From contig JAFQVU010000151.1 of assembly GCA_017407885.1 (NCBI GenBank), forward strand, positions 1-8,378: a DNA stretch of 8,378 nucleotides. Reading direction: 5' to 3'. Origin of the DNA: Clostridia bacterium. GTDB lineage: Bacteria; Bacillota_A; Clostridia; Oscillospirales; CAG-272. The notes beneath the pieces were generated by a model. The model saw only the letters and a program-made list of their open reading frames with translations. It had not been told where the DNA came from and did no database searches. A program made the position numbers and the translations under genes. Below are positions 1-6,179 of this stretch, one piece after another. Each line of letters begins with the position of its first letter. The first letter of the stretch is position 1.

Positions 1-147
1 ACCGAAACTCTGTTAGCCAGCTATGATGAAATGACTAACGAAGAACGGAACGCATTACTCAAAGAAATCCTAAAGAAGATTGAATACAAAAAGGAAGCCA
101 ACGGGCAGATAGAAATTGACCTCTATCCTCGGCTTCCTAAAATTTAA
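1..147 (+). CDS. C-terminal end of a large serine site-specific recombinase (5' end outside window)
   Basis: Frame 1 is open from the window edge to a TAA at 145-147 and encodes the last 48 residues of a protein. The piece has a charged helical stretch (YDEMTNEERNALLKEILKKI, then EYKKEANG) and a beta-like ending, IEIDLYPRLPKI. Serine recombinases/resolvases of the long, TnpX/phage-integrase type in Clostridia commonly end in this pattern: a helical segment with NALLKEI..KIEY, then a short strand and a LYP-type tail. These enzymes use an N-terminal catalytic serine domain to excise or integrate elements and usually sit at one edge of their element next to the attachment site. That fits this position, 45 bp from the point where spoIVB is broken. 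The catalytic domain is not in the window, so the assignment rests on recall of family C-termini and on context. Alternatively it could be the tail of an unrelated helical protein. Confidence 0.68.
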   Translation, partial: TETLLASYDEMTNEERNALLKEILKKIEYKKEANGQIEIDLYPRLPKI

Positions 148-149
148 GG

Positions 150-180
150 CTATGTAGGTATCATCAGGTTACCTACATAG
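150..180. repeat. Perfect 11-bp inverted repeat at the element end
   Basis: CTATGTAGGTA (150-160) and its exact reverse complement TACCTACATAG (170-180) are separated by 9 bp. It lies three bases after the recombinase stop codon. There is no T-run after the second arm on the plus strand, so it is a poor intrinsic terminator for the recombinase. On the minus strand it is followed by a T-rich stretch and could weakly stop transcription coming out of spoIVB. Its position between the recombinase and the host gene makes a recombinase-binding arm of the attachment site an equally good reading. Confidence 0.75.
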
Positions 181-193
181 CTGTAGGTATCAT
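153..193 (+). repeat. 12-bp direct repeat TGTAGGTATCAT flanking the inverted repeat's second arm
   Basis: TGTAGGTATCAT occurs at 153-164 and again at 182-193, 29 bp apart start to start. With the inverted copy at 170-177, the core GTAGGTA is present three times in 40 bp. The right copy ends at 193, almost exactly where recognisable spoIVB coding sequence begins on the minus strand. This suggests that the repeats belong to the element and mark its end. Confidence 0.7.
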
Positions 194-213
194 AGATTGA
201 CACACACATGTGT
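182..213. mobile_element. Probable attachment-site junction (attL or attR) between element and spoIVB
   Basis: Read on the minus strand, spoIVB coding similarity continues through codons for THVCVN (about 195-212) and then changes abruptly to element-like repeat sequence at about position 193, giving Leu-stop. The host side contains the 10-bp palindrome ACACATGTGT (204-213), and the element side contains the GTAGGTA repeats. Large serine recombinases cross over within a very short shared core, so the exact crossover cannot be fixed from one junction. The breakpoint is inferred from where family-like protein sequence ends. Confidence 0.5.
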
Positions 214-1332
214 TACCGCACCGATGAGTTTGCCGTCCTGTATAAGCGGTGAACCGCTCATTCCCTGAACAATACCGCCGGTACGATCAAGCAGAGCGGG
301 GTCGGTGACTGTAACAACAAAATTTTTAATTTGTCTGCCGGAGTGGTCGATATTTGATATTTTAACCGAATATTTTCCTATCCCGTTTCCGTCAGTGGTA
401 CACCAAAGCTCAGCCTCGCCTTCGTGTATCTCACTTGACAGGGCGGCTTGTAAAGCTTCATTTTCGATTCCGCACGGATATTCTGAAAATATGCCGTAGA
501 CACCGCATTCGTTATTGCCAAGCAGTGTACCGATCTTGCCCGAGCTGAAATAGCCTTTTAGCTCGCCCGGCATACCTGCTTGTCCTTTGACAACACCGCT
601 TATCGCCACGTTGACTACCGTTCCCCTTGTAAGCGGTGTAAGCTCGCCCGTGTCGGGGTCGCATATTCCGTGACCGAGCCCGGCAAAACTGCCTATTTCG
701 GGATCAATATACGTTACAGTCCCGATGCCGGCAGTACTGTCCCTGATCCATAAGCCGGTCTTGTATTTGCCGTCCTCTTCCGATATAACCGGGGTTACCG
801 ATATAGTAAGCTCTCCGTCGCTTCGGTAAACCGTAAACTCGATGGGCTTGCCTTCGCTCGCACTCACAAGCTCAGATACCTCTGCAGCTTCGCTCACCTT
901 TTTGCCGTTGACCTCACGTATTATATCTTTTTCCATGAATCCCGCTTCGCGTGCCGGACTGACGCTCTTGCCGCCGCAGGCGACATCACCTATGCCAACC
1001 ACAAGCACGCCCTGCGAATACAGCTTTACACCAAAAGGTACACCGCCCGGTATAAGCTTTGTATCGGCAACAACAGATACATCGACTGTTTTTAGAGGGA
1101 TGCTGTTAAACAACTTAACATCGCAATTTTGGCGGAAAACTTTTCCGTTGTGTGCTTCTGTGGATGTTAGTACTGCGTCTCCACCGAAAAGATTTGTCAG
1201 TATTTCGCTTTCTTCGGCGCGTGTCACTATGCGGTCAGGGATCGATGCATCACAAATCCCTACAAAAACCGCGGCGGCACATAAAAGCGATAGCACCGCC
1301 GAGGATATATTCTTAAATTTTTTCGCTCTCAT
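190..1332 (-). CDS. spoIVB: SpoIVB sporulation serine peptidase, 3' end interrupted by an integrated element
   Basis: SpoIVB is a PDZ-containing S55-family serine peptidase secreted from the forespore. It cleaves SpoIVFA and so lets SpoIVFB process pro-sigma-K in the mother cell. The 380-residue product has an N-terminal membrane anchor/signal segment (about 10-27) and a PDZ domain (about 100-185, with GIGDVACGG and EKDIIREVNGKKV). The peptidase domain follows, with GLGHGICDP (His221), a conserved Asp344 and GIVQGMSGSP (Ser359). The Asp-to-Ser spacing of 15 and the His-to-Ser spacing of 138 fit the B. subtilis triad spacing as I recall it. The start is ATG 1330-1332, preceded by GGAG at 1341-1344 with 8-nt spacing. 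Family members continue after THVFVN with a DPxxGYGIF-like segment and a short tail. Here the frame reads THVCVNL and stops, so roughly the last 15-30 residues are lost to the adjacent element. The promoter was not recognised. Whether the truncated protein works is unknown. Confidence 0.93.
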   Translation of the reverse strand: MRAKKFKNISSAVLSLLCAAAVFVGICDASIPDRIVTRAEESEILTNLFGGDAVLTSTEAHNGKVFRQNCDVKLFNSIPLKTVDVSVVADTKLIPGGVPFGVKLYSQGVLVVGIGDVACGGKSVSPAREAGFMEKDIIREVNGKKVSEAAEVSELVSASEGKPIEFTVYRSDGELTISVTPVISEEDGKYKTGLWIRDSTAGIGTVTYIDPEIGSFAGLGHGICDPDTGELTPLTRGTVVNVAISGVVKGQAGMPGELKGYFSSGKIGTLLGNNECGVYGIFSEYPCGIENEALQAALSSEIHEGEAELWCTTDGNGIGKYSVKISNIDHSGRQIKNFVVTVTDPALLDRTGGIVQGMSGSPLIQDGKLIGAVTHVCVNL

Positions 1333-1509
1333 TCTTCATGCTCCGAATACTAAAATTGTAAGCGGCAAAAAACGCCGCGAATCTAATTTGCGCACCCAGG
1401 TCACATTTATGAGTAACAATATTTGTTCTGTGTGGCGGTTTATTCACCGCGCGATGTTAAAAAGAAGTTTTTCTTTTAAACAGATAAACATCCAAAAGTT
1501 TACATATTA

Positions 1510-1541
1510 TTAACACCAATTTTCAGGGGATAATTTATAAT
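1510..1541 (+). promoter_or_regulatory. Probable sigma-A promoter for the glycosidase-tadA unit
   Basis: A perfect TATAAT lies at 1536-1541 in an AT-rich stretch. The best -35 match is TTAACA at 1510-1515, but the spacer is 20 bp, longer than the preferred 17. The -10 element is convincing and the -35 is not. Transcription would start near 1548, leaving a leader of about 85 nt. Confidence 0.4.
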
Positions 1542-1568
1542 ATAAGATAACTGTATTTGTGAATTATT

Positions 1569-1585
1569 TCCGGAACAAATCCGGA
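1569..1585 (+). repeat. TCCGGA pair in the leader (small hairpin or operator)
   Basis: The palindrome TCCGGA occurs at 1569-1574 and 1580-1585. The copies are 11 bp apart start to start, about one helical turn, and can also pair as a 6-bp stem with a 5-nt loop followed by TTTTAT. It lies in the untranslated leader of the glycosidase gene. It could be a weak attenuator or a protein-binding site; nothing else supports either. Confidence 0.3.
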
Positions 1586-1633
1586 TTTTATACGTCAAAG
1601 TGTATACAAAGCGATTCCCTAAGGAGGGAGATT

Positions 1634-2746
1634 ATGTCTAAAGAAAAGATGCCGGTACGCAGATGCGGCATACAATCTATTCTTCTCAAAAAGCGCGTAT
1701 TAATACCGCTGGTTTCTGTTGTTCTTATTGCTGTGATGTATTTTCTTTTTGTCTTTTCAAGAATACCGTTTATAAAATATTGGAGAACGATTTACATAGA
1801 GACCGCCATGACAACCGCTGACCATCAGTGGCTTGCGACTACGTTCATCCCAAAGTATATTATTGACGATGTTATGAGCCTGCGTACGGACACATCCGAT
1901 GTAATCGGCGGCGAAGATTATCTTGACGATTCGGATAGTGGCGCCCAAAAACGCCCGGATGATATTCTTGGTCAGCGCTCTTTGAATGTAGGAGACACAG
2001 ACTATGCCGGATATACAGTGCTTATAAACGATATTGAACAAGGGCTTGTTGTGTCGGAGGTCACCGGAAATACTTTTCGCGGTCTTGTGATGCTTATTGA
2101 TGATCCGTCACGCGTATATCTCGGTACGACACCGTATAAGCATGTTGAAGGACTGCGCATCAAGGCGATGATGGCGCATCACGGCGCTATCGCGGGCATA
2201 AATGCAAGCGGTTTTTCTGATCCTAATGACTGCGGACACGGAGGCGATATAATCGGTCTATCCTATTCGGACGGCGAATACTGGGGCAGTGCTGTAAGCT
2301 ATTACGGCGCGGTGCTTATGACCTCGGATGACAGACTTGTGGTGGGCAATGTCCGCGATTGGCAGAATTACGATATCCGCGCCGGAATACAGTTTGGTCC
2401 CGTGCTTATAGCGGACGGAGTTGCACAGATCGAAGGCTCGGGCGGATACGGTGTACAGCCGCGCACTGCGATCGGTCAGCGCGAGGACGGCGTTGTTGTG
2501 TTTATCGTGATCGACGGACGTCAGCCGACATGGAGTATCGGATGTACTATGGGAGAGATGATAGATATACTTGAAAAATATGAAGTTATAAACGCCGCAT
2601 GCTGTGACGGGGGTTCGAGCACTGTGCTCGCATACAACGGAGAGGTCATAAACAAAAACAGCTCTCTTAATCCAACCTACGGAAGACGGCTTCCAAATGC
2701 ATGGCTGGTATCTCCGAAGCAAACGGAGGTGAGCGAAGATGAATGA
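1634..2746 (+). CDS. Membrane-anchored phosphodiester glycosidase family protein (NAGPA domain)
   Basis: The product has 370 residues: a basic N-terminus, one membrane segment (about 21-43), a linker rich in Asp/Ser (about 85-125), and a NAGPA/DUF2233-type domain from about 130 to the end. Motifs typical of that family are GINASGF (188-194), QPRTAIGQ (275-282), IDGRQP (293-298) and CCDGGSST (323-330). The family includes the human enzyme that uncovers mannose-6-phosphate by removing phosphodiester-linked GlcNAc. Bacterial members are often labelled exopolysaccharide biosynthesis proteins, and their substrates are mostly unknown. The topology suggests that the domain faces the outside of the cell, probably acting on cell-envelope glycans or glycosyl phosphodiesters (inference). 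The start ATG 1634 is chosen because AAGGAGGG at 1621-1628 sits at ideal distance. A longer frame from 1559 lacks such a site. The stop overlaps the tadA start by 8 bp, implying co-translation. Confidence 0.85.
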   Translation: MSKEKMPVRRCGIQSILLKKRVLIPLVSVVLIAVMYFLFVFSRIPFIKYWRTIYIETAMTTADHQWLATTFIPKYIIDDVMSLRTDTSDVIGGEDYLDDSDSGAQKRPDDILGQRSLNVGDTDYAGYTVLINDIEQGLVVSEVTGNTFRGLVMLIDDPSRVYLGTTPYKHVEGLRIKAMMAHHGAIAGINASGFSDPNDCGHGGDIIGLSYSDGEYWGSAVSYYGAVLMTSDDRLVVGNVRDWQNYDIRAGIQFGPVLIADGVAQIEGSGGYGVQPRTAIGQREDGVVVFIVIDGRQPTWSIGCTMGEMIDILEKYEVINAACCDGGSSTVLAYNGEVINKNSSLNPTYGRRLPNAWLVSPKQTEVSEDE

Positions 2747-3197
2747 GCGTGATGAAAAATTTATGCGCCGCGCCATCGAGCTTGCAAATGAGGCGGCATC
2801 ACTCGGAGAAGTGCCGGTTGGCGCGGTAGTGGTAATGGACGGCGAGATAATCGCCGAGGCATACAATCGGCGAGAGATTGACAAAAACGCCACCGCTCAT
2901 GCGGAACTGCTTGCCATTGATGCGGCATGCAAAAAGCTCGGCGGCTGGCGGCTTCACAAGTGCGACTTGTATGTTACGCTTGAACCCTGCCCGATGTGCG
3001 CGGGTGCGATTGTGAATTCTCGGATAAAGCGTGTGATTATCGGTGCAAAGGATGCGAAGGCAGGGGCGCTCGGAAGTCTTATCAATCTTAACTTTTATCC
3101 GCTCAATCACAAACCCGAAGTTGTATTCGGCGTGCTTGAACATGAGGCAATCGGGTTATTGCAGGCTTTTTTTAAACGACTCCGCAAAAATAATTAA
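2739..3197 (+). CDS. tadA: tRNA-specific adenosine deaminase TadA
   Basis: TadA converts adenosine 34 to inosine in the tRNA-Arg(ACG) anticodon, a zinc-dependent hydrolytic deamination needed to read CGN codons. The 152-residue product matches the usual length. It shows the cytidine/adenosine deaminase zinc signature: HAE at 54-56 (His54 ligand, Glu56 proton shuttle) and PCPMC at 83-87 (Cys84 and Cys87 ligands). It also has the bacterial TadA features EVPVGAVVV near 24-32, YNRRE near 42-46 and NSRIKRVIIGAKDAKAGALGS near 93-113. The start has an excellent GGAGGT at 2725-2730, located inside the end of the glycosidase gene, and the two genes overlap by 8 bp. The gene is followed by an intrinsic terminator, so it ends the unit. 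An ordinary guanine or cytosine deaminase is less likely given the TadA-specific motifs. Confidence 0.96.
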   Translation: MNERDEKFMRRAIELANEAASLGEVPVGAVVVMDGEIIAEAYNRREIDKNATAHAELLAIDAACKKLGGWRLHKCDLYVTLEPCPMCAGAIVNSRIKRVIIGAKDAKAGALGSLINLNFYPLNHKPEVVFGVLEHEAIGLLQAFFKRLRKNN

Positions 3198-3218
3198 AAA
3201 CTCAAATTTTTGTAATTT

Positions 3219-3253
3219 GCTCGGGAAAATCAACATCCCGAGCATGTTTTTTT
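3219..3253 (+). terminator. Intrinsic terminator after tadA
   Basis: GCTCGGG (3219-3225) and CCCGAGC (3237-3243) form a perfect 7-bp GC-rich stem, extended by a T3218-A3244 pair, around an 11-nt loop. The run GTTTTTTT follows (3246-3253). It starts 21 bp after the tadA stop. Confidence 0.93.
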
Positions 3254-3277
3254 GAGGAAATTTCTCCGTATTCGTAC

Positions 3278-3306
3278 TTGTAGAATCCGCGAAACTATGG
3301 TATAAT
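3278..3306 (+). promoter_or_regulatory. Sigma-A promoter (extended -10) of the ApgM-like/lepB operon
   Basis: A -35-like TTGTAG (3278-3283), a 17-bp spacer and a perfect TATAAT (3301-3306) preceded by TGG, an extended -10. It lies just after the tadA terminator and about 65 bp before the first start codon. The 17 bases 3298-3314 are identical to those before thrC at 8185-8201. Confidence 0.85.
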
Positions 3307-3372
3307 ATATAATGAGTAATTATGTTTTTGCATAATTTTCGATAACTGATTTTGATTATGAGGACATTTTTT

Positions 3373-4584
3373 ATGAAATATCTTGTTTTACTCTGCGACG
3401 GAATGGCAGACTATAAAATTGAATCAATAGGCAATAAAACCCCCATGGCGGTGGCAAACAAGCCGATGATGGACGAGCTTGCGAAAAAATCACTCTGCGG
3501 AACGGTGTCCAATGTTCCCGAAGGAATGGTTCCTGAATCCGATACCGCTAACATCGCGGTGCTTTCATATGACCCCAAGATTTATTCAAAGGGACGTTCC
3601 CCTCTTGAAGCCGTGTCAATGGGACTCACCATGCGTCCCGAGGATACCGCATATCGCTGCAATGTTGTAACGATAAGCGAGGAAGAGGAAAACTACGACG
3701 ACAAAATAATGCTCGATCACTCGGCTGACGAGATTACAACTGCCGAGGCAAGTGAGCTTATGCGTGCGATGGAAGAGCATTTCGGTACAGACTTTCGTCA
3801 TTTCTACACGGGTGTCAGCTACCGCCACTGCATGATATGGAACAATACTCCGAGCGAATATAATTTCATGCGTCCGCACGACATACTCGGTCAGAAGATA
3901 ACCGAGCATCTTCCGAAGGGCGAGGCAGGCAAGCCGTTTTACGAGCTTATGCGTGCAAGCTACGATATACTCAACCACCATCCGATAAACGAAGCGCGCC
4001 GTGCACGCGGTCTGCGTCCCGCTAACTCAATCTGGCTTTGGAGCCCCGGCAAGAAGCCCGCTCTCCCGAACTTTTACGAGAAATGGGGACTTCGCGGAGC
4101 GGTTATATCCGCAGTTGACCTGATTAAGGGCATCGGTCTGTGCGCAGGTCTGCAGTCCATTGATGTTGAGGGCGCAACCGGCAACGTACACACCAACTTC
4201 TCCGGTAAGGCAGATGCGGCAATTGAAGCGTTTGAAAACGAAAAGAATTTCGTTTATATCCACGTTGAGGCGCCGGATGAGTGCGGACACAGAGCTGAGC
4301 TTGAGAATAAAATACTCTCGATTGAAAAAATTGACGAGCTGATTCTGCGTCCCGTATATGATTATCTCGTATCGACCGGCGAGGACTTTAAGATAATGGT
4401 TCTTCCGGACCATCCCACCCCACTTGTTCTGCGCACACATTCGATGGAGCCGGTGCCGTTTATGATATATTCCTCGAAGGAAACAAAGGACGGCGTCGAT
4501 ACATTCACCGAAGACACCTGCGAAGCAAAGAATTTCTATCTTGAGCACGGTTATGATCTGCTCTCATATATGATAGAAAAGTAA
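3373..4584 (+). CDS. ApgM-family enzyme: archaeal-type cofactor-independent phosphoglycerate mutase homologue, proposed homoserine kinase
   Basis: The 403-residue protein belongs to the alkaline-phosphatase/ApgM metalloenzyme superfamily. It has LVLLCDGMAD (Asp9 metal ligand), PESDTANIAVLSYDP (54-68, Ser56 in the place of the phosphorylated nucleophile), RSPLEAVSMG, VEAPDECGH (298-306; Asp302 and His306), LPDHPTP (344-350; Asp346 and His347) and RTHSMEPVPF (354-363; His356). These are the metal and phosphate ligands expected in the family. It is usually annotated as cofactor-independent phosphoglycerate mutase. One subgroup of about this length has been proposed from gene neighbourhoods, and in some bacteria from genetics, to act as homoserine kinase (ThrB role). 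The thrC gene 3.7 kb downstream with a matching promoter favours that role here, but the glycolytic role cannot be excluded. The start ATG 3373 is chosen for GAGGA at 3360-3364, rather than an upstream TTG at 3352. It is the first gene of a six-gene operon. Confidence 0.88.
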   Translation: MKYLVLLCDGMADYKIESIGNKTPMAVANKPMMDELAKKSLCGTVSNVPEGMVPESDTANIAVLSYDPKIYSKGRSPLEAVSMGLTMRPEDTAYRCNVVTISEEEENYDDKIMLDHSADEITTAEASELMRAMEEHFGTDFRHFYTGVSYRHCMIWNNTPSEYNFMRPHDILGQKITEHLPKGEAGKPFYELMRASYDILNHHPINEARRARGLRPANSIWLWSPGKKPALPNFYEKWGLRGAVISAVDLIKGIGLCAGLQSIDVEGATGNVHTNFSGKADAAIEAFENEKNFVYIHVEAPDECGHRAELENKILSIEKIDELILRPVYDYLVSTGEDFKIMVLPDHPTPLVLRTHSMEPVPFMIYSSKETKDGVDTFTEDTCEAKNFYLEHGYDLLSYMIEK

Positions 4585-4616
4585 TTTAAAACAAAGACAC
4601 GAAAGGAGACATTATC

Positions 4617-5219
4617 ATGAATACTGCTCCGAATGAAACTGAACTCACCCCAGAGAACGGTACAGAAAATCCACGCGGATCAATGAGGCTTGTACGCGAG
4701 CTTTATGACTGGGTTGAGATATTTGTCATTACTATATCGGTGATACTTCTTATATTTACATTCTTCATCCGCATTGCATACGTTGACGGACCTTCGATGA
4801 ACGATACCCTCGCAGACGGCGAAACACTTGCGGTCAGCAATCTGTTTTATACACCGAGGCGCGGTGATATCGTGGTATTTCAGTCGCCGGACAGCGGAAT
4901 CCCGGGCGGTATAGTCAAGCGTGTTATTGCTACAGCGGGACAAGAGGTCGATATCGATTTCGCTACATGGACTGTCACCGTTGACGGCAAGGAGCTTGAT
5001 GAGCCGTATATAAATTATCTTGCAGGCGTAGCTATGCGCAGTTACGATGTGAAATTTCCTATAACCGTACCCGAGGGGCAGATTTTTGTTATGGGTGACA
5101 ATCGCAACCACTCCAACGACAGCCGCGGAAGTCAGATAGGATGCGTTGATACGCGCTTTGTCTTCGGACGCGTGCTTTTCCGTATCACGCCGATTTCGAG
5201 ATTCGGCGCTGTTGATTGA
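4617..5219 (+). CDS. lepB: Signal peptidase I
   Basis: Type I signal peptidase is a membrane serine protease that removes signal peptides from exported proteins, using a Ser/Lys dyad. The 200-residue protein has a cytosolic N-terminus of about 30 residues and one membrane segment (about 33-53). Then come the box with catalytic Ser60 (VDGPSMNDTL), RRGDIVVF (81-88), the Lys101 box (GGIVKRVIATAGQ) and the C-terminal signature GDNRNHSNDSRGSQIG (160-175). A single membrane span and this length are typical of the Gram-positive SipS type. AAGGAG at 4603-4608 lies 8 nt before the ATG. It follows the ApgM-like gene by 32 bp and precedes rbgA by 57 bp, where no terminator is visible, so co-transcription is likely. 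The order lepB-rbgA-rnhB-yraN is common in Firmicutes. Confidence 0.97.
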   Translation: MNTAPNETELTPENGTENPRGSMRLVRELYDWVEIFVITISVILLIFTFFIRIAYVDGPSMNDTLADGETLAVSNLFYTPRRGDIVVFQSPDSGIPGGIVKRVIATAGQEVDIDFATWTVTVDGKELDEPYINYLAGVAMRSYDVKFPITVPEGQIFVMGDNRNHSNDSRGSQIGCVDTRFVFGRVLFRITPISRFGAVD

Positions 5220-5276
5220 ATTTCTGGCGTAGTTTACTACTCTGAACGTTAATTAAAATAAAAAAGGAGGCACATT

Positions 5277-6146
5277 ATGCCATCCGATGTAATACAGTGG
5301 TTTCCCGGGCATATGGCGAAAACCAAGCGGCTTATTACCGAATGTCTGCCGCTTGTTGATATCGTCATCGAAATACTCGATGCACGTATTCCCCAAAGCT
5401 CGAAAAACCCCGATCTTGAAAAGCTCTGCGCCAATAAACCGCGTCTTACCGTCTTCAGCAAGTCGGGACTTGCTGATCCCGAGGCGAGCAAGCAGTGGCG
5501 CGATTACTACAAATCGCAGGGCAGAGAAGCTATCTTCTACGACTGCCACGGCGGTGAAAATCTTAATGCTATCGCTCCTGCGGTGAAGCGCATACTTGAA
5601 GAAAAGCTTGACCGTTACGAGTCGAAGGGCATGACCGGACGCCGCCTTAAGGCAATGATGGTCGGTATTCCGAATGTCGGTAAATCCTCGCTTATAAATA
5701 AGCTCGCAGGCTCGGGCAAGGCGAAGGTCGAGGATCGCCCCGGCGTTACCCGTACAAAGCAGTGGATCCCGACGACTATCGGTATAGATCTTCTTGATAT
5801 GCCGGGAGTTCTCTGGCCTAAATTCGAGGACAGAACAGTCGGCGAAAATCTTGCTATCACGGGTGCGATAAAGGACGATATCCTTGACACTGAAGAAATT
5901 GCGATACTGCTCGTCGGCAGACTCAGACAGTATGCCCCCGATAAGCTTTCGGCACGCTACAAGCTCGGCGATATGGCGCAATATGAGGAGCTTGCGAATT
6001 GGGAACTGTTCGAGGTGATCGGCAAAAAGCGCGGATTTCTTATTTCGGGCGGAGAGATCAATTACGAGCGCACAGCGGCGATGCTTCTTGACGAATTCCG
6101 CGGCGCAAAAATCGGACGTATCACCCTTGAGCTTCCGCCGTTTTGA
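5277..6146 (+). CDS. rbgA: Ribosome biogenesis GTPase RbgA (YlqF)
   Basis: RbgA is a circularly permuted GTPase that drives late assembly of the 50S subunit, around uL16 incorporation. The 289-residue length is usual. The start IQWFPGHMAK (6-15) carries the conserved His12 region implicated in GTP hydrolysis. The permuted motif order is visible: G5-like DAR (35-37), the G4 position (61-64), then G1 GIPNVGKS (130-137), G2 around GVTRTKQW (156-163), G3 DMPG (174-177), and a C-terminal RNA-binding ANTAR-like domain (about 200-289). The odd point is that the G4 motif, expected as NKxD, reads SKSG, so the Asp that normally reads the guanine base is missing. The next Asp lies three residues later, in GLAD. 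The rest of the protein is intact and well matched. GGAGG at 5266-5270 gives a clear start. Confidence 0.96.
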   Translation: MPSDVIQWFPGHMAKTKRLITECLPLVDIVIEILDARIPQSSKNPDLEKLCANKPRLTVFSKSGLADPEASKQWRDYYKSQGREAIFYDCHGGENLNAIAPAVKRILEEKLDRYESKGMTGRRLKAMMVGIPNVGKSSLINKLAGSGKAKVEDRPGVTRTKQWIPTTIGIDLLDMPGVLWPKFEDRTVGENLAITGAIKDDILDTEEIAILLVGRLRQYAPDKLSARYKLGDMAQYEELANWELFEVIGKKRGFLISGGEINYERTAAMLLDEFRGAKIGRITLELPPF

Positions 6147-6179
6147 CAGGGCAAATCATAACCCGAAAGGATGAGTGCA

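Larger units (their letters stand above)
1333..1633. other. Divergent intergenic region between spoIVB and the glycosidase gene
   Basis: No gene is supported in this stretch. It contains the spoIVB ribosome binding site, a small hairpin GCGGC/GCCGC around an A-rich loop (1362-1378), a second small hairpin GCGGT/ACCGC (1435-1439 and 1446-1450), and an AT-rich imperfect hairpin near 1457-1480. Next come a probable promoter (about 1510-1541) and a leader of about 85 nt for the rightward gene. I looked on the minus strand for sigma-F or sigma-G type promoters for spoIVB. Only a partial sigma-G -10-like CATAAAT was found, without a suitably spaced -35 box. Confidence 0.5.

Noticed and set aside
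150..180. Inverted repeat as a strong terminator of the recombinase gene
   Set aside because: No T-run follows the stem on the plus strand; the stem is AT-rich and better explained as part of the attachment site.
1385..1460. Sigma-F or sigma-G promoter for spoIVB on the minus strand
   Set aside because: A CATAAAT -10-like and a GAATA -35-like element exist, but the spacing (29 bp) is wrong and no alternative pair fits.
842..1513. Long open frame on the plus strand, antisense to spoIVB
   Set aside because: It is the complementary-strand shadow of spoIVB, is Ser/Thr/Pro-rich with no recognisable domain, and has no ribosome binding site; spoIVB on the other strand is unmistakable.
1559..1633. 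N-terminal extension of the glycosidase from a GTG at 1559
   Set aside because: It would begin within or before the predicted transcript leader and lacks a ribosome binding site, whereas ATG 1634 has a near-perfect one.
5253..5981. Open frame of about 240 codons on the minus strand opposite rbgA
   Set aside because: Shadow of a clearly conserved GTPase gene; no start signal and no domain seen.
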